Source of the DNA: Dissophora ornata
Lineage: Eukaryota; Mortierellomycota; Mortierellomycetes; Mortierellales; Mortierellaceae
Reading direction: 5' to 3'
Assembly (NCBI GenBank): GCA_025201705.1
Contig: MU616718.1
Span: 1 to 49,806 of the forward strand
Length of the DNA: 49,806 bases
Shown here piece after piece: positions 26,018 to 36,983 of this stretch (position 1 is its first letter; each line of letters starts with the position of its first letter). Made by a program: the position numbers and the translations under genes. Below the pieces are notes generated by a model. That model was not told the origin of the DNA. It searched no databases and saw nothing but the letters and a program-made list of their open reading frames with translations.

Positions 26018-27471
26018 CTACCACCTCGAGCCCTGCTTCTTCTTGGACTTGGCCGATGCCGCCATCTGCTTCGTCGTTAACTGTGAATTAGATCCAACCA
26101 TACCTGGGGGTGCACCCGCCCCAGAGAACTGTGGCTGTTGATAAGACCCTTGAGCCCCAAACCCATATTGTTGCTGAGGAGAGACATATTGCTGCTGAGG
26201 AGAAATGGGCGACATGGGCCGCGGCTGCTGCTGGCCTTGTGCAAATGATCCCGGCTGCGCAAATGGAGGTAGCACATTAGGATTCCTCATACTGGGGGGT
26301 GGCGAAATGGGAGGTTGGTTTCCAGAGCCGGGAAAGTATGTGAACACAGTTGACCCCGACTGGGACACAGCTGAGGCTGGTGGAGGCGCTGGGAATGGCG
26401 CTGACCCTGCTGGTCCGTCAGATGCAGAGGCTCCGTTGTTAGACATTGGATTTGCCAGAGCTACTGCCATCGGCTGGAAGGGAGCATTCGATAGTGTCGT
26501 GGTTGGTGATGCAGAGTTTGCTGCATTGTCCGACAAGGAGGAAGGTTCATAATTGGCACGGAATGATGGTTGAGCCTGGAGGGGGCTCACCACAGATCCT
26601 GCACCTTGATCTGCCTGTTGCTGAGCGTTGCTCGATGGCGATGGACCAAGGACGGACTGACGGACTGAGACCGAGATGGTGGGGTACTTGCCGTTGGCAG
26701 GGGGTTTCCTTTAAAGATACCATACAAATGCCATAAGCAACAATTAGAATAGGTCCACAATCCTTCTGCGCAAACAACATCCATGGTTTATGTCTCTATG
26801 CACTTACAGTCCCTGCACGTAGGCCGTTGGGAATATTCCAACATCCTTCCTGAGAATTCCACGCCACCAATCCGCGTTCACTACATTAAAAGACGAGCGT
26901 TAGAGGGTCTGTAGCTCGTGGGTTCTGTCCATCATGTGCGTGAAATCACGAGAGACACTTACAGTACTCAATGACATTAATAATGTCCCCAACCTTGAAC
27001 GGTAAGTCGCCTTCATCCTCTCCTGAAAAGTCAAACATAGCTTGAGCGCGAGCAATCACCTGGAGGTTGCGAACCTCCGAAACGGAGGACTCGCCGCCAT
27101 CAGACGAAGGCGAGGGGGGGACTTGTTGGAGCTGCTCCTGTTGCTGGACCATGGGCTGTTGCTGCAACTGCGTTGGTGTTTGATAAGGTCCTGATGCTGC
27201 ACCCTCGGACTTCGCGATCTGAGTAGGCACAGGCGACGATGTAGAGAGACGTGCTGCCTTGATCGCTGCAGCCGCTGCTGACGCAGCTTCGATTGTTTCA
27301 GGCCTCAGCCCAACGCCATTTAAAGATGGGCTGGGAACGTTGGAGAGTCGCTTAGAGTCATTGGCTACGTTTGCGGTGCCAGATTCCACCCGAGGGATCT
27401 CAGCATCTGTCAATAACAGCGAAACAGGTGGCTGTTGTTGTTGTTGTTGTTGTTGCTGTTGCTGTTGTTGT

Positions 27472-27512
<41 letters not shown>

Positions 27513-28362
27513 GAACTGCTGCTCAGGAGCCTGCTGAACAGACGGCTGAGACATTATAGACTGTTGCTGGTGATCCTGGTAGGGCTGTTGACTGCCCTGC
27601 TGCTGACTTGGTTGGTTCTGAACCTGGAATGGCTGCTGCTGTTGACCTTGGTACGGTTGCTGAACTTGCTGCTGAACTTGCTGCTGAACTTGCTGCTGAA
27701 CTTGGAATGGCTGTTGATCCTGCTGCGGTTGAACCTGGAATAGCTGCTGACCCTGCTGTGGTTGAACCTGGAATGGTTGTTGACCCTGCTGTTGTTGATA
27801 AAGTTGCTGATGTTGTTGTTGAATCTGAGGCGTTGCATGTTCACTCTGGGAAGACTCGCTGCGAATATGGATAGACGCAGAGGGCGCTGCTGCTGTACCT
27901 GGAGCATTCATTAGTACGTTCAAGGTTGTGCTGGAGACAGGGCTCATAGGCCGGCCAGCGCCATAGGGCATCGACACTGGAACCTGTCCTTGGGCATACT
28001 GCAATGGTTGCGCTCCAAATTGACCTTGTGGAGGTCCGAATTGAGTTTGAGGCTGTCCGTACTGCATAGGAGCGAAGGTCTGTTGCGCTTGCAAAGAGCT
28101 TTCATGGAGCGTGTTCAGGTTGGACTTGGTTTCAACACCGTCCTTCTTGGCGTCCTTCTTAGATTCCTTCGGCAGCAAGGAACTGCGAATGGCACTCATC
28201 CAACCCTTTGACGCTGGCTTGGGAGTTGACTCGCCAGTAGAAGACGTTGTAGAGGGGGGTCCACCTGCTGCTGCTGCACTAGTGACGTCCGGTCCAGTAT
28301 GAATTGGAGAGTGTGACGATGGCTGCTGCTGTTGTTGCTGCTGGTAGTACATCTGCTGCTGC

Positions 28363-28429
<67 letters not shown>

Positions 28430-30448
28430 GCTGTTGCTGTTGCTGCAATTGTTGCTGCGCCTGGTACTGCTGCTGCATGAAGTATTGCTGCTGTTGCTGC
28501 TGCTGGTATTGGGGGAGAGGCGTAACTTGAGACGTAGCTGGATACTGGAATGAGCCCTGAGGCTGGGTTTTCGTAGGAGACTCGGTCGGCACCTGCGACT
28601 GAGCCTGAGCATCGGGCTGAAGCTTTGGTTGAGAAGCGTCGCTCTCTCCAGAGGGGTCCTGTGTCAGCACCTGGGTTTGATTGTGCAGTTGTTGACCCTG
28701 AGGTCTAACCTTGACGGAAGGCTTAGATTTTGGTTGGTAGGGTTTTGGCTGATAAAGTTGGTAGGCTTGAACAGGCATGATAGCTAGGGGTTGTGGTATA
28801 ATTTGCTCTGGGAAGGATGATGCTCCAGCAAGTGAAGTTGCAATCTGCTGGTTGGGATTTGGTGCCTGAAAAGAGACTGGAGGCTGGAAGGTTACAGGTG
28901 CGTTATCCGTAGGTGGTTGGGTCGGTGTGTGATGCTCAGACTTGCTCACCGACTCTTCTCCATTTGCCAATTCTGCGGTGCCAGCCGACGCATCGTAGTT
29001 CTGGTGAATTGACGGCGTCTCATTATCAGGTGCGGCATGGGATCCTTCGATTTCCTGCAAAAAGTCGTTAATGTTAATACCATCTCCGCCAGGGTAATTG
29101 GGACCGGGTTGATAAACCTGATGGCCTAACTCGGGCTGCTGACTCTGTGGATACTGCTGATACTGCTGATACTGCTGATACTGCTGCGTCTGCTGTGAAG
29201 GAGTGAGTATCTGCGGCTGGTAAATGACAGGTGACGATGCTGCTGAGACGGATTCTGTAGGCTTGAAGACCACCGGCTGTGCTGAGACCACCTCTTCTGG
29301 CGAAGGGGCTGAGAAGACAGGGTTGGGCTGGGTGTCGGTAGTATTGAAGGCTGCTGTAGGTTGTTGGTGCTCATCATGGGCTGCAGTGTTTCGGTGCTCA
29401 TATTGCTCTAAATTAGAAGGCGAGGGAACGGAACCTTGAATGTTTGCTGCGGGGAATACGGTTGAGGCAGATGACTGGGCAGAACGAGAGTCGAGAGCGG
29501 GAGACGTGGCGACGGCGCTCGACGCTGGTTGGACAACAGCATCGATTGAAGTTTGTGAAATGTCCGAGTGTGGCACTGCAGTCGATGCAGCAAGAGCAGC
29601 AGCTCCAGCAGCGACAACCTCAGCATTAATGACGGGTACGGCAACACTAGAGTGCTCGTCACCGCTGATAGCCCTTGACGACATATCGTTAAAGTAGCTG
29701 GAAAAGCGCAAAGGGGGCAGCTCCGGCTTTAACGTGGTAGGACTATAGGATACAGACAACTCACGATCCAGTGCGACCTCAGCCTCGTGCTGGTCGTCGT
29801 CGTCGTCGTCGTCAGCTTCTTCGAGGACTACGACATCATTGTCATCGTCGGTCACGCTTGCCGTCACCAGATTGTCGAGTTCTCCAGCGGCATTATCTGT
29901 CTCCTGTTGACTCACAGCTGCATGCTCCTGCCGAAGAAGGCGTGCTTGGTGCTCGCGGTCAGACTCATAGTCGCCATCACTATCAGTGTCGTCTGCACCG
30001 TTGTGCTGGTGAACTGCGGAGTGTGTGTCGGTGGTCTGGGCGAGGGGCACAACGTCTGTGGGTTTATTCATGGCGGTGTCCAGCATCTGTAAGCCGTTGC
30101 CGTGCGAAGCCCTGCTTTGATGTGGTTGCAAGGATGTTTGAATGCGCAGCGGCGCATTGTTGTTGGATTGTAGTGGCGGAGGAGAGATGACCTGCAGATC
30201 GAGTTTACTCAACTCTGACAAGATGCTGGTGGCGACAAAGACGAGGGACGCGGAGTGAGTTATCTCATTCAGAGCGGATGGGTGCCGCTCGCGCAATCGC
30301 GGCACGTATGAACGGCGTCACGGCGTTGGCAGACTTACATCTTTAGCGAGTCGTCAGTCATGACACCATGGTCGTTGAGGAAGGAGACGTCGCTCTGGAG
30401 GGCCTGGATGATATGCGAGCACGCCGCATGGGCCATGGCGGTCGACAT
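26018..30448 (-). CDS. Very large Q-rich SH3 protein, Lsb/Pin3-like
   Basis: Four exons: 30448-30339, 30225-26963, 26880-26808 and 26708-26018; 1378 aa. The first ~45 residues (HIIQALQSDVSFLNDHGVMT, then SLKIILSELSKLD) resemble the short helical module that precedes the SH3 domain in yeast Lsb1/Lsb2(Pin3) and S. pombe Csh3. A complete SH3 domain lies at about 1096-1149: AMFDFSGEDEGDLPFKVGD, then NADWWRGILRKDVGIFPTAY across two splice junctions. Between them are about 1050 residues rich in Gln, Ser and Pro with an early acidic stretch (VVLEEADDDDDDDQHEAEVA) and two polyQ tracts of 31 and 27. The ~230-residue tail is Pro/Gln/Ser-rich and ends in a basic KSKKKQGSRW. It is likely an actin/endocytosis adaptor, by family analogy only. 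The N-terminal assignment is moderate and the SH3 call is firm. Confidence 0.85.
27432..27512 (-). repeat. PolyQ tract 2 (27 Gln)
   Basis: Uninterrupted run of CTG/TTG on the plus strand, i.e. 27 CAA/CAG glutamine codons in the SH3 protein. The mixed codons make it less prone to slippage than a pure repeat. Confidence 0.9.
28353..28445 (-). repeat. PolyQ tract 1 (31 Gln) with a pure (CAA)22 core
   Basis: 31 consecutive glutamine codons. The central 28365-28430 is a perfect 22-copy TTG repeat (CAA on the coding strand). It is flanked by shorter Q runs interrupted by Y, M, F and A, so the whole neighbourhood is prion-like in composition. Confidence 0.9.
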
Positions 30449-31838
30449 GGTTGCGAGTATGAGTGCTTGTGCGGCGAGGGTCGGAGGGGATTCAAGAGAG
30501 GAACGGGAATGAAGGAAAACTGGGTAAAAGTAATGGCGGCAACAGGGTAATAGTAATGGCGGCAGCAGGGGGAGATGGATGGATTAAGAGAGGACAGACA
30601 AACAAACCAGAAAGAAATAAGTCGGGTCGAGAGTTGGCGAGCCAAAAATATTATCGCGCATCCTCAAGTGACCACCATGACCTTGCTTGTGAGAAGGCAG
30701 TAGAGTAGGACAGCCCAATGCAGAGGGACATGTGGTCGCGACAGTGGTGATGCTGGTCTTGATTGTGGATTAGGCCGCTGTCCTATCTGCTTGTGCGGAT
30801 TTCTGCTGTCGCACCGCCGTGCATGCAGCTCCTATCAGCCTGGAGCACGTTTGTTCCATTCCAAGAAGCGGCCTGTTGACCCAGCCCATGCCTGGACATG
30901 GTTTATTACACGAACTCACGATACATACACAACATACACATGAGCATACACCATGCATCTGTTAATTAAACGCGCATTACTAGCTTTCGATCGTGTCAGC
31001 AAAGCGCCTCCAGATGTCTCCGCGAGGCCAGCTGCCAGGGCTCAAAACAACACTTGGACATCCTTTGAAGCGTATACAAACATATACACCTGTACTTCTG
31101 CAAAGCGCCGACGATTTCGATTACCACAATGCCGTTTGGCCTGCTCTGGGCTTTGTGACCACAAGAAGACCTGGTGGACGTGACGCAGGAACCGCAAAGT
31201 CGCCTCCTAACCCAGGCGATGCCTGCAGTAGACGATGAAGGCGGCCATGGGCGTCATGGACACTATCGCTTCTACTCGTGAGGAGGTCAGTGAGGTCAGT
31301 CATTTATGTTGCGATGATGGATGTGCCCTCGCAGGGGAGCAGACATTGAAAGGAGTACAAACACCCACGTTCCGCTCGGATTAAACTTGACATTCAAAAA
31401 AAGTACAAACATCCACGTTGATGTTTGGAGACATGCCAAAGGTATGAAGGTATGTGAATTTGCGAAAAGAGCGTTATTGTACCCACGGTACATACGGAGT
31501 GCGCTCGCCGTTGCGGGCTCCTGGTGACACGAAATTGAGTGCGTACCCTCCGAGTGCTTCCTTCGCTTATCTTCATTTGGTCTTGTGGTCCTTCTGTGGG
31601 CTGGCAAATGGCGAGAACATGTATAAAACAAAAGCACAAAAGCCAAGGACGTCGTTATTCAACACTAGCTTTTCTTGCTGCGTGCTTGTCGAGCATCCAA
31701 GCCAAGGAAGATGCTACGTGTCTAATTGCCTAGAATGCATTGTCTTCAACGCACCAAAAAAACAAATTTGCAGGGCACGACACTGGCAATGTTGTCGAAA
31801 AGCGTAGAAAAACTTTATTTACAGTGCTGAACGTTTTC
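30449..31838. other. Gene-poor stretch with a small repeat/hairpin
   Basis: About 1.4 kb upstream of the SH3 gene. I find no convincing gene: the small ORFs lack family motifs or splice support. The first ~250 nt should be the SH3-gene promoter. It contains an imperfect 18-bp direct repeat with a hairpin (31354-31427) and a TATA-like GTATAAAACA near 31620 with no gene behind it. Confidence 0.45.
31354..31427. repeat. 18-bp direct repeat and 8-bp-stem hairpin
   Basis: AGTACAAACACCCACGTT (31354-31371) recurs as AGTACAAACATCCACGTT (31402-31419), one mismatch in 18. The second copy forms an inverted repeat CAAACATC (31406-31413), loop CACGTT, GATGTTTG (31420-31427). Confidence 0.7.
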
Positions 31839-32013
31839 TCATTTAAGCCTATCTCCAACAAAGGCATGATCTTCTGACTGGGCTCTAAGATGTCTGGAAG
31901 ACTCTACACCACGTCTTCTCGATGTTCTCTCCAGGGGTGCCTGATTCTTGGTAGGAAGGAATAGCTGATGATAAATCCATGTCGTGAAGACCACACCGTC
32001 GCTCCATGGTACG

Positions 32014-32388
32014 TCAGGGGGTTTCAATAGTGGCCGACGCGACATCGTCATCCTGCAAACTACAATCAAAGTCAAAACTACTCTTATCGTCTTCTTCCTG
32101 GCACCCATTAACCACTTTCATATGTTCTAGTGGTAGGAGGAAAATCTTGAGCTTCTCGTCATTCGAGACTTTCATGATGGTGCCCATGAGTTGTTGCGTG
32201 TGTCCATTGCCTTCGCAGCACTTGAAGTATGCGCGTACGCCGTAGTTCTTCTGTCGTTCAATGGCTTCTGAACGGTTTGGATACAACGCTTTTAACTCTT
32301 GCTTGAGCTGTTCTATCTCGCCATCCTTGGTTATCCTCGACAGGTGTTCGTGGGTGGCCCTGCACTGCAACAGGTGGCGTTGGGACAT
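32014..32388 (-). CDS. Hypothetical protein or exon, unrecognised
   Basis: 124-codon ORF from ATG 32388 to a stop at 32014. The translation is compositionally protein-like: DGEIEQLKQELKALYPN resembles a coiled-coil segment, CRATHEHL and YFKCCEGNGH contain spaced Cys/His, and the tail is acidic. The open frame can be extended upstream to an acceptor-like TTATAG at about 32423 (giving DDIPQLPSITASF before the Met), so it may be the second exon of a gene starting near 32734. No donor I could find joins it in phase with the upstream ORF. It may be a lineage-specific gene or a decayed copy of one. Confidence 0.35.
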   Translation of the reverse strand: MSQRHLLQCRATHEHLSRITKDGEIEQLKQELKALYPNRSEAIERQKNYGVRAYFKCCEGNGHTQQLMGTIMKVSNDEKLKIFLLPLEHMKVVNGCQEEDDKSSFDFDCSLQDDDVASATIETP

Positions 32389-32422
32389 GAACGAAGCGGT
32401 TATGGATGGTAGTTGGGGAATA

Positions 32423-32734
32423 TCATCCTATAACATAGCAAAGCACAGCCAAAGCTGGCTGATAGGGAGCGCAACATGAGATCCTGCCGTTGTTCGATGG
32501 TGGGACATGGCGCGTGTCATATATCGACCATGTTTCATTTGAACAAGTGGCGATTGGATTAGACGAATGTTCTATGTCTTGGTGCAATGTGTCGCCCTTC
32601 CAACCCATCGCGGCGTCAAATTCCTCGAGCCAGTCCTTGCCAGTTGCCTTTGTAACAACTGCAGCCGTCGTCATCGTCGTCATTACCTTCCTCGTGAGGC
32701 GTACCCTTGGTCTTGGCTTGCCCAGGCATAGTAT
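32423..32734 (-). pseudogene. Possible broken 5' part of the same gene
   Basis: An ATG at 32734 opens MPGQAKTKGTPHEE and then runs into a GAC repeat and stops. Shifting frame by one at that point gives a 70-residue open stretch containing KATGKDWLEEFDAAMGWKGD. A 28-nt intron would be needed to join them, which is too short to be credible, so either a frameshift or a misread structure is involved. The following ORF (32014-32388) is also out of joint. I recognise no family. Confidence 0.25.
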
Positions 32735-33162
32735 ATGTAGAGTTTCGACGTGTTACTACCTATAGACTACATGGTGTTTATATTTACCCTCGCGAATGTG
32801 GACATCGGCGCTCCATGTCCGAAGACGCACGCCGCACCCAGCTCCGAGCACCCATGAGTGGTGGTCCCTACAAGGCGTCGCGGTTAGGCTAAGGTCCAAG
32901 GCTGCATGAAGTGCCCTTGTTTTAGATCGGTGCATTGACACCATTCACTTTACCGCGTTGTGTTCACCTACGCTCCACAACTGCTCTCTGTGCACATTGT
33001 GGTTTGTCATTCGATTTACGCGAATGGCATACGGTGCATTGAAATTTCCGGTGCATTCAGCATTGTGTTTTTATTTGTTTGTTGCCTGTTGCCACTTGAC
33101 CTCCGCGAAAGAGGCCGGGCAGGGCGAAAGTACAAGGAAAATAAAATAAAATAACCTCCCTC
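32735..33162. other. Intergenic, no gene seen
   Basis: 428 nt upstream of the unresolved ORF pair and downstream of the SCP2 stop. A short ATAAAATAAAATAA stretch at 33140-33153 lies just after the SCP2 stop (in its 3' UTR sense) and may serve in 3' processing. No gene seen. Confidence 0.4.
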
Positions 33163-33987
33163 TCACAGGCGTGCTCTCGCTCTCTCGGATCTTCCTCGCT
33201 TGCGCTCCAGGTACGCAAGCGTCTTTTCTGGACCCTTGGCCTTTCTGAATATCTCCTCCAGTTGCTCTGCAAGTTCAACCGCGCCTGCAATCTTGATCTT
33301 TCCGCTCACAATGCCTCGGGGTCCCTATTGAAACAAATGCCAGTACGAACCGAACGCACCATTTCACGTTAAAAAAAACTCGGTTTCAATAGCGCGTGAT
33401 TTAAGCAATGATACCATTGGAGAGACACCGAGAAGCTGGCTTACGGTTAGTCCACCACTCATGAAGTTGAGAAGGTCTGAATCCTCGATTTGCAGGATGG
33501 CTACAGGGATGGGGTCCTGGTCCTTCTTTGCCTTTGGGATCTCGGGTCTCTTTTGAGACACAATTGCTGGGGCATCGAACCCTTGGAAGAGGAGATACCT
33601 ATCCGGATGCAAAGTAGCGCGTCAGTCAGCAGTATCCCGAAGAGAGTTGAGAGTGTTTTGCGGGAGACGTCTTTTGCCCCCAATATTTCGCTCACTCTAC
33701 TTACCACTCGGTCATTGGAACTGTTCTTTTGGTGATGTTGATGATGAAGAAGCCTCGGATAGCGAAAACGGATGGGTTTGCCAGAATCTCTATGGAAGGT
33801 CAAGGACGCGCCCCGTTATTCAGTTGGGTGGTTAGTGCGAAAGAAACACGCAAGACGCGCCAGCTGCATTGCATTGCCATGGCGACAATGACACGATGGC
33901 GAATGTCATTTCACCTTTTCGAATCTCTGGGAAGAGAGTTGTGGCATTGAGCTTCGCAATGGCCTTGGGCGAGGGTTTGTTTGACAT
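33163..33987 (-). CDS. SCP2 sterol-carrier domain protein, PTS1-like end
   Basis: Small lipid-transfer protein. Four exons: 33987-33915, 33789-33705, 33598-33445 and 33324-33163; 157 aa. Every junction is in phase and rebuilds the SCP2 fold: ANPSVFAIRGFFIINITK, then EWYLLFQGFDAP, then DPIPVAILQIEDSDLLNFMS, and finally the family hallmark GPRGIVSGKIKIAGAVELAE. The tail is basic and ends RARARL. Its last three residues, Ala-Arg-Leu, match the PTS1 consensus [SAC]-[KRH]-[LM], suggesting peroxisomal import as for SCP2 proteins elsewhere. It is diverged from, and slightly longer than, a minimal SCP2 domain. It shares an ~850-nt divergent upstream region with the Pil1 gene. Confidence 0.9.
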
Positions 33988-34841
33988 GGTAGAGGACAGC
34001 TATGGACTCGAAGGGTGGGTGGGGGGTGAGAGGATTGGAAAAGAGAAATGGAACAAACAGTGCAGGCTCGGATACAAGGCGCTGTTCTGTGTTCTCCACA
34101 AAACAACAGATGAACAGACCATTCAGGCGATGCAGGGGCACCTGTGGAGCTCCAGGGACATTGATAACCCTTGGGTCCTGTCCCTACGACGTCACATCTG
34201 CTTCCGAGGGGCAGAGCATGGACAGAGAAGAAAGACAGAGACGGACGAGAGTAGCAGTAAGGGTAGACTCGATGCCCCGTTGAGCTGCGTGCAGCGTGGA
34301 TGCCGTACGTCAAAGTCGCGAGGATGATGATGCTCTGGATCCGCTGGGTGGAAATCCCGTTCCTTGCACGGCATCTCCGGGTGAGCACGGATGGCGTGTG
34401 CTTCACTCGCTGATACTTTTTTGCTCACTCCAGACTAGACTATGGTGAGTTGTGCTCTACTTATACTGCACGCGTGAATGGGCCATCTGAGACCGGTTCC
34501 CTGGGAAGCTCCTGTGGTGGCTGTGAGGCTGTTTAGCAACAGCCCATGATTGGCTGGACAGGAATAGACGCCAACGGACTTTTCTTTTTCTACTCTCCGT
34601 GTCAGACGGACGAGGGAGATTCTTGGCTTTTTGTGCTTTTGGCCATGCGATGTCATGCCGCGTGGGGCTGAATTATTTATAAGTCACATATTACACACGG
34701 CTGACCCTCCTCGACAATAATTCACCTCTCTTCTCTCAACTTCCCGCCTACAACTCTTTCTCCTATTCCCCCTGCTCCTCACAAGCAACTCCCGCCACAA
34801 CGTACCGCTTCACAATCACATCAAAGAAAACCAGCAACAAG
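33988..34841. other. Divergent promoter region, SCP2 / Pil1
   Basis: 854 nt between outward-facing starts. A TATA-like TTTATAAG at 34676-34683 and a C/T-rich leader (34700-34840, with repeated CTCTTC/TCTCC) belong to the Pil1 side. No gene is supported here despite scattered ORFs. Confidence 0.5.
34676..34683 (+). promoter_or_regulatory. TATA-like box upstream of Pil1 gene
   Basis: TTTATAAG, 158 nt before the ATG at 34842 and just upstream of a pyrimidine-rich leader. Sequence-based only. Confidence 0.35.
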
Positions 34842-35515
34842 ATGCAGAACATAGGGCACGACCTCCGCAGAGGACTCAACAATATCAACCCTCTCGGGTA
34901 ATTGGCACTTCTATCCCTCGTTCTCTCTCTCACACACACACACACATGCACATTCTATCCCTCTCTCTCTTTCTCACTATCTAACGCCGCTTCGCTTTAC
35001 TTACCTCAACAACGCTCTAGCAACAACTACAAGACCATGAACAAATGGCTGGCTGAAATGAAAAATATCGACTCTTCGCTCAAGACCCTGGACAAGGAGA
35101 TTTCCGCAGACGCAAAGCTGATTGCTGCATGGGGCACCACTGAAGGCGACGACCTCGCAGATGTCTGCCAGCGTATGTCCCAACTCATGGAGGTATAGCA
35201 TCCATCCGTCAACCCAGTCATCTTCAAACGGGAGCAGTTGCATCTTTCTTCCGGAACCCATGTTTTTAATACGATGCGCCCTCTTGAATATAGGAAATGG
35301 GATTGATCCAACAGGCCTATTCTTTGCGACACACCGCCTACCGCAAGACTATCAAGAGCATGAAAGTGCAAGAGATGACCTTGGACGAGGTCCGTATCAT
35401 GCCGCTGTTGTTGCTGTAGTTGTTTTTAGTTTGACTGTGGTACAATCTTCGACTGTTCTTGTGATCACACCTGTGAACAAGTCCTTTGATTTTCTCTCTA
35501 GTTCTTTTTTCCTGA

Positions 35516-35553
<38 letters not shown>

Positions 35554-36662
35554 GCCCCAAAAATGACGAAAAACAGAACCGCAAGAAGAAGCATGAACTC
35601 ACTACACAAATAGCCAAGCTTCAAAAATCGGCCAAGGAAAACCCAATCAAGATGATGGAATTGCAGGCAGCGCTCGATAGAGTAACGGCAGAACTGCTGC
35701 ACCAGGAGCTGGAGCTAATGCAGATCAAACGAGTGACCGTCAAAGAAGCCTTTGATGCGAAATTTGATGCCATGCTCGAGTATGCGGAAAAGATGGCGCT
35801 TATAGCCGGTTATGGACGCGCTATCACTTTTGTCGTCGATACCGAGACCCAAGTTGCGGACAGGATGAGGATTTACAATGGAGGCGAGTACACCGCTGCC
35901 GCTGTCAACCAAGTCAAATCTGCTATCACCAGCTGGCAGCCACAGCCTGTCAACGCCGCCGTTCGACCCGCCGTCGCACCTTCTCAGGATGAGCTCGCAC
36001 TGTCTGCTGCCGCTGCTGCATACAACAGCAAGACCCCGCCCTTCAACCAAACATATGCTGCAAACGATGGCTACTCGAGTAGCCACAATGATGGGCTAGA
36101 TCACACAGCCGACATTGGTCTAATAAGCCCCCAGAGCCCGCCTGCATCGTCAGACCATGGCTTTAATGCGCCACTGAAGAACAAGAATGCTGACCAAATT
36201 AGTCTTATCCAGGAACAACAGCGTCTGCTCGAGCAGGAACAACAGCGGCTTTATCAACAGAACCTCGCCACCTACTCTCCTGAACGCTCTCCTTCCCAGC
36301 TGCACTATCAAGATGCGGCCAGTGGAAGCAGTAACGGGGGAGCAGGTGGCGGATTCACTCCTGGCATGCCCCGACGCAACGACACGCAGGAGCTTTACCC
36401 ACCAACGCTTCCAGTGTACGAATCATCAAGCTCTACCCCCCAGCCAGGATACAATGGATACAGCCAACCACCGTATACACAGTATGAATCTTCGACTTAT
36501 CAAAACGGTGCACCCGCGCGCAACTACCGACTCGGCTTTGTGGATCCAAGGGAGCGCGATCAGATGGAGAACGACAGATACAAGGCAGAGTACACCCAGA
36601 ACGGCCACCCCAGTCTCCCTCCTCTGCACTTTGCACAGAGTCCCATTCTCAATGAAAAGTAA
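34842..36662 (+). CDS. PIL1: Eisosome core protein Pil1/Lsp1
   Basis: BAR-domain protein that shapes eisosome furrows at the plasma membrane. Four exons: 34842-34897, 35021-35192, 35294-35389 and 35577-36662; 469 aa. The first residues HDLRRGLNNINPLGNNYKTM are a membrane-binding amphipathic start like that of yeast Pil1. The helical BAR core continues with KWLAEMKNIDSSLKTLDKE, MSQLMEEMGLIQQAYSLRH, KTIKSMKVQEMTLDENRKKK and RVTVKEAFDAKFDAMLEYAE to about residue 240. The remaining ~230 residues are Pro/Ser/Gln/Tyr-rich and probably disordered, longer than in yeast Pil1 (~340 aa in total). The third intron has a weak donor (GTCCGT) and contains a (CT)15 repeat. AATAAA lies at 36758-36763. Confidence 0.95.
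35519..35548 (+). repeat. (CT)15 microsatellite in Pil1 intron 3
   Basis: Thirty bases of perfect CT repeat, 28 nt before the AG acceptor at 35575-35576, so it may act as an extended polypyrimidine tract. Confidence 0.9.
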
Positions 36663-36983
36663 TCTCGCCTGTACACAGCAACAACGTAAAATGTATATTG
36701 TATTTGACAGCTTCGTTCATCATCGTCCAACATCACATCAAGTAGCCATATATTGCGAATAAACAACCTGCAACTATGGAATACCTTTTTTTTTTTTGTG
36801 CGTTCAATCGACCTTTGATCGCCTGGTAAATCTTCCGCTTCTTGATTTGAACCAACAAAACTTTGAGTTGTGATAAATGCCGCACCTTTTTCCTTGTCCG
36901 CATGTTACCCAGGAGGCGGCGAAGCAACCGAACCTTTTATTTCAGCATCTTTCCCCCCTCATCACATTCATGCTCCTCCCAAA
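36663..36983. other. Short intergenic, Pil1 3' UTR and SPP promoter
   Basis: 321 nt with AATAAA at 36758-36763 and a T-rich run at 36787-36798. Nothing else evident. Confidence 0.45.

Noticed and set aside
28332..28553. Poly-Leu (plus) and poly-Asn (minus) ORFs over the polyQ tract
   Set aside because: Alternative readings of the TTG/CAA repeat; only the Gln frame is continuous with the SH3 domain.
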